Assembly (NCBI RefSeq): GCF_016820515.1 | Contig: NZ_JADHDV010000006.1 | Coordinates: forward strand, 1 to 64,000 | Origin: Pseudoxanthomonas beigongshangi | Lineage (GTDB): Bacteria; Pseudomonadota; Gammaproteobacteria; Xanthomonadales; Xanthomonadaceae | Direction: 5' to 3' | Length of the DNA stretch: 64,000 nucleotides | In this document: positions 36,827-46,800 of the stretch, in pieces | Layout: every line of letters begins with the position of its first letter | Position numbering within the stretch: position 1 is the first letter of the stretch | Translations under genes and position numbers: made by a program | The notes under the pieces: model-generated | Databases searched by the model: none | Told to the model about the DNA's origin: nothing | The model's input: the letters and a program-made list of their open reading frames with translations, nothing else

Positions 36827-36905
36827 CCGGCATCCCCGCTGTGCGCATGGCTGGCCCCTGTTCCAATCCCAGCCCACGCCCCTGTCGCTTGCCACATCGG
36901 GTGCC
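36793..36905 (-). ncRNA. Candidate small RNA, possibly sigma-54 dependent
   Basis: A sigma-54-like promoter (36931-36917, minus) would start RNA near 36905, and the strong terminator would end it near 36793, giving about 113 nt. The RNA would have a hairpin GGCTGG/CCAGCC whose loop shows ATTGGAAC, several further GGA words, and the terminator stem. No ORF of note lies within. Evidence is only promoter, terminator and structure; sequence conservation was not tested. Confidence 0.35.
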
Positions 36906-36916
36906 ACGGGTATTTC
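36889..36916 (+). promoter_or_regulatory. Putative sigma-70 promoter of mnmG
   Basis: TTGCCA (36889-36894), 16 bp, then TATTTC (36911-36916), about 80 bp before the mnmG ATG. It overlaps the opposing sigma-54-like site, so the two could interfere. Confidence 0.35.
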
Positions 36917-36931
36917 GCAGGAAGCGTGCCA
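36917..36931 (-). promoter_or_regulatory. Sigma-54 (-24/-12) promoter-like sequence
   Basis: The minus strand reads TGGCACGCTTCCTGC, with GG and GC separated by exactly 10 bp. It matches TGGCACG-N4-TTGC at all but one position. It points away from mnmG toward the terminator at 36826-36793. No RpoN activator gene is nearby. Confidence 0.45.
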
Positions 36932-36995
36932 ATCCGGCACCACCCGGCCCGGCGACTCCACCGCGAACGCCGGCCTCCCAGGCTGAACACGAACC

Positions 36996-38885
36996 ATGAA
37001 CCACGATTTCTACCGCTACGACGTCATCATCATCGGCGGCGGCCACGCCGGCACCGAGGCCGCGCTTGCCGCGGCCCGCGCCGGCGCGCGCGCGCTGTTG
37101 CTGACCCACAACGTCGAGACCGTCGGCGCGATGAGCTGCAATCCGGCCATCGGCGGCATCGGCAAGGGTCACCTGGTCAAGGAAATCGACGCGCTGGGCG
37201 GGGTGATGGCATGGGCCGCCGACCGTGCCGGCATCCAGTGGCGCACCCTCAACGCGTCCAAGGGTCCGGCGGTGCGGGCGACCCGCTGCCAGGCCGACCG
37301 CGCGCTGTACCGTCGCGCCATCCGCAGCGCGGTGGAGGCCCAGCCCAACCTGACCGTGTTCCAGGCGGCGGTGGACGATTTGATCATCGAGAACGAAAGC
37401 GTGCGGGGTGCGGTCACCCAGACCGGGCTGCGTTTCCATGCACCCGCGGTGGTGCTGACCGCCGGCACCTTCCTGGCCGGCAAGATCCACGTCGGCGAGA
37501 CCCAGTACGCCGCCGGCCGCGCCGGCGACCCGCCGGCCACCGCGCTGGCGCACAAGCTGCGCGAAGGCCGCTTCGTCGTCGATCGGCTGAAGACCGGCAC
37601 GCCGCCGCGCATCGATGGCCGCACGCTGGACTACGCGGTGATGGAGGAACAGCCGGGTGACGATCCGATGCCGGTGATGTCCTTCATCGGCGACGTCGCC
37701 GATCATCCCGCGCAGGTGTCGTGCTGGATCACCCACACCAGCGAGCGCACCCACGAGATCATCCGCAACGCGCTGCACCGCTCGCCGCTGTACACCGGCC
37801 AGATCGAGGGCATCGGTCCGCGCTACTGCCCGTCCATCGAAGACAAGGTGGTGCGTTTCGCCGAGAAGGCCAGCCACCAGATCTTCGTCGAGCCGGAGGG
37901 CCTGGACGTCGTGGAGATCTACCCCAACGGTATTTCCACCTCGCTGCCGTTCGACGTGCAGCTGGATCTGGTGCGCAGCATCCGCGGCTTCGAGCAGGCC
38001 CACATCACCCGTGCCGGTTATGCCATCGAATACGACTTCTTCGACCCGCGCGGGCTGAAGTCCTCGCTGGAGACCAAGGCCGTCGCCGGCCTGTTCTTCG
38101 CCGGCCAGATCAACGGCACCACCGGTTACGAGGAAGCCGCCGCGCAGGGCCTGATCGCCGGCCTCAATGCCGCCCGTTTCGTGCAGCAGCGGGAGGCGTG
38201 GTCGCCGCGCCGCGACGAAGCCTATATCGGCGTGCTGATCGACGATCTGATCACCCACGGCACCAACGAGCCCTACCGCATGTTCACCAGCCGCGCCGAA
38301 TACCGGCTGCAGCTGCGCGAGGACAACGCCGACCAGCGGCTGACCGGCGTCGGCCGCGAACTGGGCCTGGTCGACGACGCGCGCTGGGCGCGCTTCAGCG
38401 CCAAGCAGGAAGCGGTCGAGCGCGAGACCGCGCGCCTGCACGCGCTCTGGGCCACGCCGAACAACGCGCTGGGGCGCGAGCTGGAAGCGGTGCTGGGCGT
38501 GGCGGTGAGCCGCGAGACCAACGCGCTGGATCTGATCAAGCGTCCCGAACTGGACTACGCCAAGCTGATGCGGGTACCCGCGCTGGGACCGGCGGTCGAC
38601 GACGCCAAGGTCGCCGAGCAAGTGGAAATCGGCGTCAAGTACGCCGGATACCTGGACCGCCAGCGTGAGGAAATCGAACGCCAGCAGCGCAACGAGTCCA
38701 CCCCGATTCCGGCCGGTTTCGACTTCGCCGGCGTGCACGGCCTGTCGGCCGAGGTGCAGCAGAAACTGGCGCGCGTGCAGCCGCAGACCGTCGGCCAGGC
38801 CCAGCGCATCCCCGGCATGACCCCCGCCGCGATCTCGCTGCTGCTGGTGCATCTCACCCGCGCGCGGCGCGCGCAGGTGGCGTGA
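36996..38885 (+). CDS. mnmG: tRNA uridine-34 carboxymethylaminomethyl synthesis enzyme MnmG (GidA)
   Basis: This 629-residue FAD protein has the usual length. The dinucleotide fold is [20 protein letters not shown]; family motifs include [50 protein letters not shown] and [21 protein letters not shown]. With MnmE it modifies U34 of several tRNAs. The C-terminal helical domain is complete. It stands alone here; mnmE and rsmG are not in the window. Confidence 0.95.
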   Translation: MNHDFYRYDVIIIGGGHAGTEAALAAARAGARALLLTHNVETVGAMSCNPAIGGIGKGHLVKEIDALGGVMAWAADRAGIQWRTLNASKGPAVRATRCQADRALYRRAIRSAVEAQPNLTVFQAAVDDLIIENESVRGAVTQTGLRFHAPAVVLTAGTFLAGKIHVGETQYAAGRAGDPPATALAHKLREGRFVVDRLKTGTPPRIDGRTLDYAVMEEQPGDDPMPVMSFIGDVADHPAQVSCWITHTSERTHEIIRNALHRSPLYTGQIEGIGPRYCPSIEDKVVRFAEKASHQIFVEPEGLDVVEIYPNGISTSLPFDVQLDLVRSIRGFEQAHITRAGYAIEYDFFDPRGLKSSLETKAVAGLFFAGQINGTTGYEEAAAQGLIAGLNAARFVQQREAWSPRRDEAYIGVLIDDLITHGTNEPYRMFTSRAEYRLQLREDNADQRLTGVGRELGLVDDARWARFSAKQEAVERETARLHALWATPNNALGRELEAVLGVAVSRETNALDLIKRPELDYAKLMRVPALGPAVDDAKVAEQVEIGVKYAGYLDRQREEIERQQRNESTPIPAGFDFAGVHGLSAEVQQKLARVQPQTVGQAQRIPGMTPAAISLLLVHLTRARRAQVA

Positions 38886-38928
38886 AGCACGAGGCTTGAA
38901 CGCAAGCCGATATCGAACAGGAAACCAC

Positions 38929-39759
38929 GTGACGCAAACGGAAACGGACATCCACCCCATTGCGCCGGAGAAACGGGCCGCCATCCTCGCAGCCCTGGCG
39001 GACATCGAACGAGAACACGATGTCCGGGTCGTGTTCGCCTGCGAATCCGGCAGCCGTGGCTGGGGGTTTTCGTCGCCGGACAGCGACTACGACGCGCGTT
39101 TCATCTATGTGCATCGCGCGGAGTGGTACCTGACCGTGAACGAGCGGACGCGTCCGGGGGCTCCCCAGCGGGATGTGATCGAGCTTCCGATTGACGGTGA
39201 ACTGGACGTCAGCGGCTGGGATCTGCGCAAGGCACTGCGCCTGCTGTCCAAATGCAATCCCACGCTGTCCGAATGGCTGCGTTCGCCGATCGTCTATCTT
39301 GAGGACGGAAAGATCGTCGGAGGACTCCGCGAACTGGCGCAGAGCCACTATTCACGGCTTGCGGCGTGGCATCACTATCACAGCATGGCGAAGACCACTT
39401 TCCGTAGCCATTTGAGCGGCGATCGCATCCGCACGAAGAAGTATCTGTACGTCCTGCGCCCGATCCTGGCCTGCCTGTGGATCGAGAAGTCGGAGCAACC
39501 GCCGCCGATGGCCTTCGAGACCTTGCTGGATCAGCTGTTGCCGCATGGGCCGGTACGCGAGGCCATTGATGCGTTGTTGGTGGTGAAGCGGACCAGCGGC
39601 GAGATTGCCGATGGGCCGCGCGTTCCGGCGATCAGCGACTTCATCGAAATGCAACTGGAACGAATGGGGCGGGATGCTGTGCACCTGCCCGTGCGCGAGG
39701 CGGATGAAGAGCCACTCGACACGTTTTTCCGCCAGGCAATCGGCTTCTCCGCGCGCTAG
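38929..39759 (+). CDS. COG3541-type (YcgL/RlaP-like) predicted nucleotidyltransferase
   Basis: The protein has 276 residues from GTG 38929 behind ACAGGA; a TTG 33 bp upstream is less likely. The polymerase-beta-type core is CESGSRGWGFSSPDSDYDARFIY, with the GS and DxD metal site. It continues with EWYL, DVSGWDLRKALRLLSKCNPTLSEWL and KKYLYVLRPILACLW, as in COG3541. Members are sometimes linked to RNA-repair ligases, but none is here. GC is somewhat lower than its neighbours, perhaps a transferred gene. Confidence 0.75.
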   Translation: MTQTETDIHPIAPEKRAAILAALADIEREHDVRVVFACESGSRGWGFSSPDSDYDARFIYVHRAEWYLTVNERTRPGAPQRDVIELPIDGELDVSGWDLRKALRLLSKCNPTLSEWLRSPIVYLEDGKIVGGLRELAQSHYSRLAAWHHYHSMAKTTFRSHLSGDRIRTKKYLYVLRPILACLWIEKSEQPPPMAFETLLDQLLPHGPVREAIDALLVVKRTSGEIADGPRVPAISDFIEMQLERMGRDAVHLPVREADEEPLDTFFRQAIGFSAR

Positions 39760-39796
39760 TGGCGGGCCGGCCGGGGCCGAACCCGCCATTGCCGGC

Positions 39797-41959
39797 TTAC
39801 TCCGCCGGCAGCCCCATTTCCTTCAGCAGGTGCGGGGCCGCGTAGACCTTGGACATCAGCCAGCGCATGTAGCGCATGTCCACGTGCACGGCGCGCTTGT
39901 AGCGCGGATCGAACATCCAGCTGGCGCTGACCGACTCCCAGTTGCTGTCGAAGTTCAGGCCGATCAGCTGGCCGCGCGCGTTGAGCACGGGAGAACCCGA
40001 GTTGCCGCCGGTGGTGTCCAGGTTGGTCAGGAAGTTGACCGTCTGGGTCTTCAGCGCGGGATCGGCGGTGCTGCCGAAGTCGCCCTTGGCGATCGCCGCC
40101 AGCAGTGGCTTGGGCGCATCGAACGGTACCGTGTCGGTGTTCTTCTCGACGATGCCGGCCACGGTGGTCACCGGCGAGTAGGTGACGCTGTCGCGCGGAT
40201 GCAGCGATTCCACCTTGCCGTAGCTGACCCGCAGGGTGCTGTTGGCGTCCGGGTAGACCGAACGTCCCTGGCTGCGGTACCAGCCGGTCAGCGCCTGCAT
40301 GTAGGCCGGGCGCAGGCGCAGCAGATCGCCGTCGCGCTGCTTGCGCTCGTTCTCGATGCGCAGCAGCGCCGGCTGCAGCTGCGCGGCGAGCGCCAGCAAC
40401 GGATCGGTCGAGCCGGTGATCGCGGCCGGTTCGGCTTTCAGCAGGCCGACGCGGGTTGCTTCCTCACCCAGCGCGGTGCCGCCGTAGACACGCGCGAGGG
40501 TGGCTTCCAGGCTGGCGGCGTCGCGACCGAAGGCCGCGTCGAATTCCGGCAGGCGCTGCGCATCGGGCAGCTTCTGGTAGCGGCCGACCAGCTCGGTCAG
40601 GAAGGCGCGCTCCATGCCGGCGTCGTAGCGGCGCTGGACCTGCTTCAACTGGCCCTCGATGAGGGCGAGGTCGCGATCCTGGTAGCCGCCTTCGCGATCC
40701 GCGTCGGCCTTGCCGCGTTCCAGCGCCAGCCGCTGCAGGGTAATCGCGCTGCGCAGCAGCTGGGTGCGGCCGTCGATCATGCCGACCAGCATGTCGCGCT
40801 CGCGCATGGCGCTGGCCTGGTCGAGCAGCGCCTGCGCCTGATCGATGCGCGCGCGCGTCGACGTGGCGTCGCCGCCCGACTTCGCCAGCCACGCATACAT
40901 CGCCTTCTCGGCGTCGGCGCGGACCTGGATGGCGTTGCTGCGGCGCAGGCCTTCCAGTTCACCGCTGAAGCGCTTGCTGCTGTTCTTCAGGCCGGACAGC
41001 TGGCTGGCGTACTTCACGCCGGCTTCCGGATCCGCCTTGCCGCGCTGCTGGACGATGCCGATCAGCGCGTCCAGCACTTCGACGTTGGCCGGCAGGCCCC
41101 ATTCGATGCGCTCCTTGAACTCGCTGGCGAAGCGGTGGCGGTAGGTGATGCCGGGATAGCCGGCGAGCATCGCGAAATCGCCTTCCTTCGGGCCATCGAG
41201 CGCGACCTGCAGGTGCGCGGGTGCGCGGTAGGGCACGTTGTCCGGGCTGTACGCCGCCGGCTTGCCATCCTTGCCGACGTAGGCGCGCAGCAGGGTGAAG
41301 TCGCCGGTATGGCGCGGCCACATGAAGTTGTCGATCTCGTCGCCGTAGTTGCCGATCGCGCGTGGCGGTGCGTACACGAGGCGGATATCGCGCAGTTCCA
41401 GCTGCTTGATACGGTAGAAATCGGCGCCGTAGTACATGGTGGCGACGCTGCAGCGCATGCCCGCCTCGCGCTCGCACTCGCTGACGATGCGCTTGTTGGC
41501 GCGATCCACCGCGTCGTAGTACTCGCGACCGGTCTTGCCGGCGGCATCGCGCATCACGTCATCGGTCACGCGATCGAAACCGACGGTCACCAACACCCGG
41601 TAGTCGGGATTGGCCGGAAGCTCGGCGGCGCGATCGCCGGCGATGTAGCCCTGATCGATCAGGTTCTTCTCCGGCCTGGAGTTGTACTGGATCACGCCGT
41701 AGGCGACGTGGTGGTTGGTCAGCACCAGGCCATCGGCGGAGACGAACGCGCCGGTGGCGCCGCCGACCTTGACCACCGCGTTGAGCGGCGGCCGGGTCAG
41801 GTCGGCCAGCGCGGCCGGATCGCCCTCGAAACCCGCCTGGCGCAGCGGCGCGGCCAGCTGCGGCAGCTGCGAGGGCATCCACATGCCCTCGTTGGCCTGC
41901 GCGGGCAGGGCCAGGGCGATGCCCAGGGCCAGGGCGGTGAAGGGCGTGCGTGCGCTCAT
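39797..41959 (-). CDS. S46-family dipeptidyl peptidase (DPP7/DPP11-like), exported
   Basis: The protein has 720 residues from ATG 41959, with a signal peptide ending PAQA. The chymotrypsin-type catalytic parts are His in LTNHHVAYG and Ser in TGGNSGSPVLNARG. NEGMWMPSQLP at the mature start is an S46 hallmark. It cuts dipeptides from peptide N-termini in the periplasm or outside. Eighteen residues after the nucleophile, where DPP7 has Gly and DPP11 has Arg, the sequence NFDSNWES shows Ser. That position is thought to set P1 preference, so specificity is uncertain. Confidence 0.88.
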   Translation of the reverse strand: MSARTPFTALALGIALALPAQANEGMWMPSQLPQLAAPLRQAGFEGDPAALADLTRPPLNAVVKVGGATGAFVSADGLVLTNHHVAYGVIQYNSRPEKNLIDQGYIAGDRAAELPANPDYRVLVTVGFDRVTDDVMRDAAGKTGREYYDAVDRANKRIVSECEREAGMRCSVATMYYGADFYRIKQLELRDIRLVYAPPRAIGNYGDEIDNFMWPRHTGDFTLLRAYVGKDGKPAAYSPDNVPYRAPAHLQVALDGPKEGDFAMLAGYPGITYRHRFASEFKERIEWGLPANVEVLDALIGIVQQRGKADPEAGVKYASQLSGLKNSSKRFSGELEGLRRSNAIQVRADAEKAMYAWLAKSGGDATSTRARIDQAQALLDQASAMRERDMLVGMIDGRTQLLRSAITLQRLALERGKADADREGGYQDRDLALIEGQLKQVQRRYDAGMERAFLTELVGRYQKLPDAQRLPEFDAAFGRDAASLEATLARVYGGTALGEEATRVGLLKAEPAAITGSTDPLLALAAQLQPALLRIENERKQRDGDLLRLRPAYMQALTGWYRSQGRSVYPDANSTLRVSYGKVESLHPRDSVTYSPVTTVAGIVEKNTDTVPFDAPKPLLAAIAKGDFGSTADPALKTQTVNFLTNLDTTGGNSGSPVLNARGQLIGLNFDSNWESVSASWMFDPRYKRAVHVDMRYMRWLMSKVYAAPHLLKEMGLPAE

Positions 41960-42041
41960 GGGCGGGAATCCTCGGAAAAGACAGCCTGCGACGATAGCGG
42001 CCCGCGCCGCGCGGGGCAATTGCGATCGCCGCATGGGCGCC

Positions 42042-43127
42042 TCAGTCCGCGGCGAGCACCACCGGCTGGCCGATGAACTCCCCGTAGCGTCTGGCGGCCC
42101 GCGCGAGCGCAGGCCGGTCCGCCTTGCGCAGGGGTCGCAACGGCGTCAGCGAGAGCGTGGCGCCCTGCCGGTCCAGCGTGCGCTTCCACAGTGCGTTGAC
42201 GCGGCCGTCGACGATCAGGCTGGGGTTGACCAGCCCGTTGATGCCGACCACCTGCCGGTTGTGCGCGGCGTCCAGCGCGGCGCTGCGGTCCTTGTAGCCG
42301 ACCAGGTATTCGTCGAACGGCGGCAGCAGGTGCACCGCCGGGACCGCTCGCGCGGGCGCCGACGGCGATTCGGTGAACCAATGCCGGACGCCGTCGTAAT
42401 CATGGTGCGAAAGGGTCGGCTTTGCGCCATCCACCGCCGCCTGTGCATCGCGCACGGTCAGGCCCGACCACCAGGCCAGATCGTGCACGGTGGCCGGACC
42501 GTGTCCGGCGAAGTAGCGCCGCGCCAGTTCCGCCAGCGCCGCATCGCGGTCGAGGATCGCGGTGCGTGGAATCCATTCGTCCAGCAGCACGAACGTCGGC
42601 TGCTTGCCCTCACGTGGCCCCTGGCAGATCAGGCCCTCATGGGCGAGTCGACCCAGGATGTGCAGGCCGCGTTGCCCTTCGGTGTCGACTTTCCGGTCGG
42701 CCAATGCTTCGTAGAGCGCGCCACGGGTCAGCTGCCTGCCGCCTTCGAGCAGTCGCGTGACCACCTCGGCACAGCGGCCCGTCGTGCGCGCATCCAGGCC
42801 GAACTCGCGCTCCTGGCGCGCACGGTCGCGGTCGAGTGCACGAACCGCCATGAGCGACAGCATCCAGCGTGCATCCTCCGTCGCCACCAGGTGCAGCGTC
42901 CCGCGCATCGGCCAGGTGCGCACGATGCGGCGCTCGGCGATGGCCCGTTCGACATCGACCTCGCGCGCACCCGTGGTGCGCAGGCCCACCGCCCACAGTG
43001 ACCCGTAGTAGTCCTGTGCCTGTACCGCCAGCAGGTGGCGGACCGTGTCGGCGGGATCGTCGCCCAGCGGCGTGCTGATGCCTTGCCGGTGAAGCCGCCA
43101 TCCGGCTACCGAGGGAAGGTGTTCCAT
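42042..43127 (-). CDS. Winged-helix protein of the AlkZ/YcaQ (HTH_42) superfamily, candidate DNA glycosylase
   Basis: The protein has 361 residues from ATG 43127. The conserved HTH_42 features are HLLAVQAQDYYGSLWAVGLR, RTWPMRGTLHLV, GRHxL-like ILGRLAHEGLICQG and PFDEYLVGYKDRS near the C-terminus. The QAQ (Gln36/Gln38) matches the QxQ catalytic motif of AlkZ-like glycosylases, which remove bulky alkylation or crosslink damage. No toxin biosynthesis genes are near, so it is more likely a housekeeping-type member. Its ATG is 1 bp from the stop of the SIMPL gene upstream. Confidence 0.7.
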   Translation of the reverse strand: MEHLPSVAGWRLHRQGISTPLGDDPADTVRHLLAVQAQDYYGSLWAVGLRTTGAREVDVERAIAERRIVRTWPMRGTLHLVATEDARWMLSLMAVRALDRDRARQEREFGLDARTTGRCAEVVTRLLEGGRQLTRGALYEALADRKVDTEGQRGLHILGRLAHEGLICQGPREGKQPTFVLLDEWIPRTAILDRDAALAELARRYFAGHGPATVHDLAWWSGLTVRDAQAAVDGAKPTLSHHDYDGVRHWFTESPSAPARAVPAVHLLPPFDEYLVGYKDRSAALDAAHNRQVVGINGLVNPSLIVDGRVNALWKRTLDRQGATLSLTPLRPLRKADRPALARAARRYGEFIGQPVVLAAD

Positions 43128-43128
43128 C

Positions 43129-43833
43129 TCAGCGCTTGAGCTCGAAGACCGCCCGGACGTTCTCGCGGTATTCCACGGTGGGCTGGACGTAGCGCCCGGA
43201 TGCGCTGCTTCCGGTGACGGTGACTGCGTCCAGCATTCGACCCCGGTATCCGAACTCCACCTGCGAGGTGACACTGTCAATGCTGTAGATGGGGCCGAGT
43301 GCAGCACCGAACGCTACGGAAGTGTCGCGTGCCTGCGCGTGCGCATTCTGGATGGCCTTGCGCTTGGCCTCGGCGCGAAACTCGGCCGCACGCGAGGACT
43401 CAAACTGAAGGTTGCGGAAATTCGTGGCACCCGCAGCGAGTCCCGTGTCAATCAGATCATTGAGCTGATCGATCCGCGTCAGCAGCACGGTGACGGTCCG
43501 GCTGGCCTCGTAACCATTGGAAACCCGCTTTCCGGAGTCGGTGTAGTCCACGTCCTCGGAAGCCTGCAGGCTTCCCGCCTCGATGTCCCCGTCCGCGATG
43601 CCGAAGCGGGAAAGCGCTTCAAGCAACCGGTTGACTCCCTGATCCACGGCCTTCTTGGCGGGGAGCGGCTGCGCGGCACGGGATTCGAATTGGAAACTCA
43701 GGCGAGCATTGTCGGGTTTGGCGGTGACCTCGCCTGCGCCCGACACCACGATGTGCGGCGTGTCGGGAAGCGGAGTACCGGCGAAGGTGGGAGCGGCGAG
43801 GATGAACAACAGGGCAAGAAAAACCTGACGCAT
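43129..43833 (-). CDS. SIMPL-domain (DUF541) periplasmic protein
   Basis: This 234-residue protein has a signal peptide ending TFAG near residue 19. The SIMPL marks are VVSGAGEVTAKPDNARLSF at the start, SLQASEDVDYTDSGKRVSNGYEASRTVTVLL in the middle, and EYRENVRAVFELKR at the end. Members (e.g. YggE) protect against oxidative stress, or form ring or channel-like assemblies. It precedes the winged-helix gene by 1 bp, hinting at cotranscription, and follows tamB by 36 bp. Confidence 0.82.
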   Translation of the reverse strand: MRQVFLALLFILAAPTFAGTPLPDTPHIVVSGAGEVTAKPDNARLSFQFESRAAQPLPAKKAVDQGVNRLLEALSRFGIADGDIEAGSLQASEDVDYTDSGKRVSNGYEASRTVTVLLTRIDQLNDLIDTGLAAGATNFRNLQFESSRAAEFRAEAKRKAIQNAHAQARDTSVAFGAALGPIYSIDSVTSQVEFGYRGRMLDAVTVTGSSASGRYVQPTVEYRENVRAVFELKR

Positions 43834-43869
43834 GAAAACTCCCTTTCCAGCGAAGTGGATGAACCCGTT

Positions 43870-46800
43870 CTATTTTTCCTTGCGCCAGTTGATCGAGCCA
43901 CGGCTCTCGATCGTGCTGGACTCGATTTCGATGTCGAAGCCCTTGCGCAGCAGGTACTTCAGCGTCACCGCGGAACCCGAGCCGACCATCGAAACGCCGT
44001 AGCTGACATACAGCCGCGGCGAAAGGTACTTGCCGACGCCGAACACCGAACCGCCCAGCGTGCGCGATTCCAGCACGCCGGCGTCGTCCAGGCCAATCTT
44101 GGCGCCCAGCTGCGAGGCCAGCAGGCCGGCGCCCGCCGACAGCGCCGAGGAGGCGGCGTTGATGCGCTGGCTTTCGTCGCTGCTGGCGCTGTTGAGCGAG
44201 CGACCCAGCACCAGGTAAGACAGTGCCTCGGATTCGGAGCTGGCCGGATCCGACCACACCTTCGCACGCGGTTGGCTGGCGCGGCCGGTGACGTCGATAC
44301 CGGCGGTGACACCCGCGCTGATCACCTCGCGCTGGGCGCGGATGTTGATGCGCGGATCACTCACCGCATTGTTGCTCCAAGTCAGCTCGCCGCGGGTGAT
44401 CTGCAGCTTCTGTCCGTAGGCCTCGTAGCGTCCGTCCACGTCCAGCCGGCCCGTCGCGACCATCTCGCGGCCCAGGCGCGAGCGCACCCGCATGTTGCCG
44501 CCCAGCGTGCCTTCCAGCCCGTAGCCCTTCAGCGCGACCTTGTCGCCGAGGGTGATGCCCAGATCCAGATCCAGCCGCGAACTCGGCGTGCGTTCCGGAT
44601 CCGCCGGATCCAGCACCACCACGTCCTCGGATGCGGAAACGCCATCGTCGAGTTTTTCGACGTCGATGCTTGCCGACGGTACGGTGACGTCGCCACGCAC
44701 CTGGATTGTGTTGTCGGCGAAGCCGACCTGGATATCGGGCGAGGCGATGGCGCGCAGATCGGTGGTGTCGGACACCAGCACGTTGTCGCCGCGCACGTTG
44801 AATTGCAGCGGCGTGGTGTCGTTGTTCCAGCCCAGGCTGCCGTCGACCCGCAGCACGCCTTCGCCGGACTTCACGCTGCCGTCGATGCGCGCGCTGCCGT
44901 CGGCCAGCGCGACCAGGCGGGCGGTGCCGTCGGTGAGGGTGATGCCCAGCGCGGGCAGTTCGCCGGTGAACTCGGTCAAATCCGCTTCGCCGGTGAGCGC
45001 CGGGCGGCCACGGGTGCCGGCCAGGCCGATGTGGCCGGCCAGCTTGCCGCGCGGGCGTACCAGGTCCGGCGAGAACAGTTCCAGCCAGAACAGCCGCGAG
45101 TTGTGGAAATACAGATCGCCACGCAGCGGCGAGAACTCGTCCCAGCCGGTGTTGACGGTCGCGTCGACGTAACCGTTGCCCTTGAAGCCGCTGCCCAGCC
45201 GCGCCTGGATGCGCTGCGGGTTGAAGTCGGCGTCGAAGGTGAAGTTGTCGTAGCTGATCAGCTCGCCGCGCGCGTTGTTGCCCAGCTTCATGCCGCCTTC
45301 CAGCGAAGCCAGGTGGACCTTGCCTTCCCAGGCGTTGCCGCGTGGCCGCAGGCTGGCGTCGAGGGCCAGGTTGCCGCGCAGGACCAGCGGGCGGCCGCTG
45401 TTCTGCGGCAGCCACGGATGCACCAGCGTGAGCGGCAGCGAATCCGAATGCAGGCTCAATCCCTGGCGCGGCCAGTCGGCCTCGGCGCACAGCGCGCCAC
45501 CGTCGTTCGAAACCAGGCAGGTACTGCCCAGCGTCCAGTTGGCGCCGCGCTGGGCGAACCGGGCCGGCTGCTGCAACTGCCATGCGCTGCCCTTGGACGG
45601 AGCGATGCGCAAGGCATCCAGTCCGCCCTGCCAGTTTTCGCCGCGCCGCTGCGCGCTGCCCGTCAGGGCGATCGCGCCCATCGGATTGCGGGCATCGGCG
45701 TCCACCCGCAGGTCCTCCACCGCGCCGCGCGCATCCAGGCGCAGCTCGTCCAGCACCATGCCGACGTTCACCGCGTTCGCGCGCACCGCCAGTTCGCCGT
45801 TGCCGCTGCGCCAGGGCAGACGTCCGCGCAGGCTGACGATATCGGCGCTCCAGTCGTTCCAGCGCAGCTGGTTGCCGGACAGATCGGCCTCGATGTCCGG
45901 CGCCGTGCGCGCGCCGGTCAGCTTGACCGTGCCCTGCAGGGTACCGCTGCCGGTGGGCAGCAGATCGGCCAGGTGCAGCGGCGACAGCGAAGCATCCACC
46001 GCGAGCCGATCGCCGACCTTGCCCTTGGCCTGCACGCGGCTGCCGCCCAGCGTCATCGCCAACTGGCCCTCGCCGTCCTCGCCGTGCAGCGCGAACTTGC
46101 CACGCGCATCCAGCGGCCGCCCACGCAGCCGGCCCGCCAGTTTGGGCAGATCCAGGGTGGCGTCGAAGCCGCCGGCCTCGCGCGCCTGGCCCTGGCTGCT
46201 GAATTCACCGGACAGGTTGCCGTCCCAGTCGGCCAGGAAATAGCCGGGATCGAAGCCGGCCAGCTTCGCTTTCATGTCCCACTTCAGGACCGGCGTCCAC
46301 GCCACTTCGCCATCGGCATCCAATTGGCCGGTCGGCATCTTCGCGCGCAGCGTCTTCACCGTGGCGCGCTCGCCGTTGCCGGCCGCATCGAATTCGACCT
46401 GCGCCTTCTCGCCGGCGCGGGTGAAGCCGGCCTTGCCGACCGCCGCCCAGTTCTCCAGTTGGCCGGCCACGCCCAGATCGGCGTTGGCGCCGATGGCGGT
46501 CTCGGCGCTGTCGCCCCAGCGCAGGCCACGCGCGTTGACCGCGAACCGGAACTGCGGATTGGCCGGATCCTTGAAGTCGGCGCGCCCGCGCAGAGTGGTG
46601 ATGCCTTCGAACGCGCGCACGACCAGCGGTTCCACCGTCAGTACCTCGTCGGCGATGGCCACCTGCGAGGGATCGATCACCAGCGTGGTCTGATCCTGGA
46701 CCACGCGGCCCTGCAGCGTTGCCTTGCCGCCCGCGCCATCGGCTTTCAGATCGAAGGCGAGCGGCAGGCTGTCCTCGGTGACGGCCAACGACGCCAGATC

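Noticed and set aside
38896-38931. TTG at 38896 as the nucleotidyltransferase start
   Set aside because: GTG 38929 has a Shine-Dalgarno-like ACAGGA at good distance; the extra 11 residues show no family pattern.
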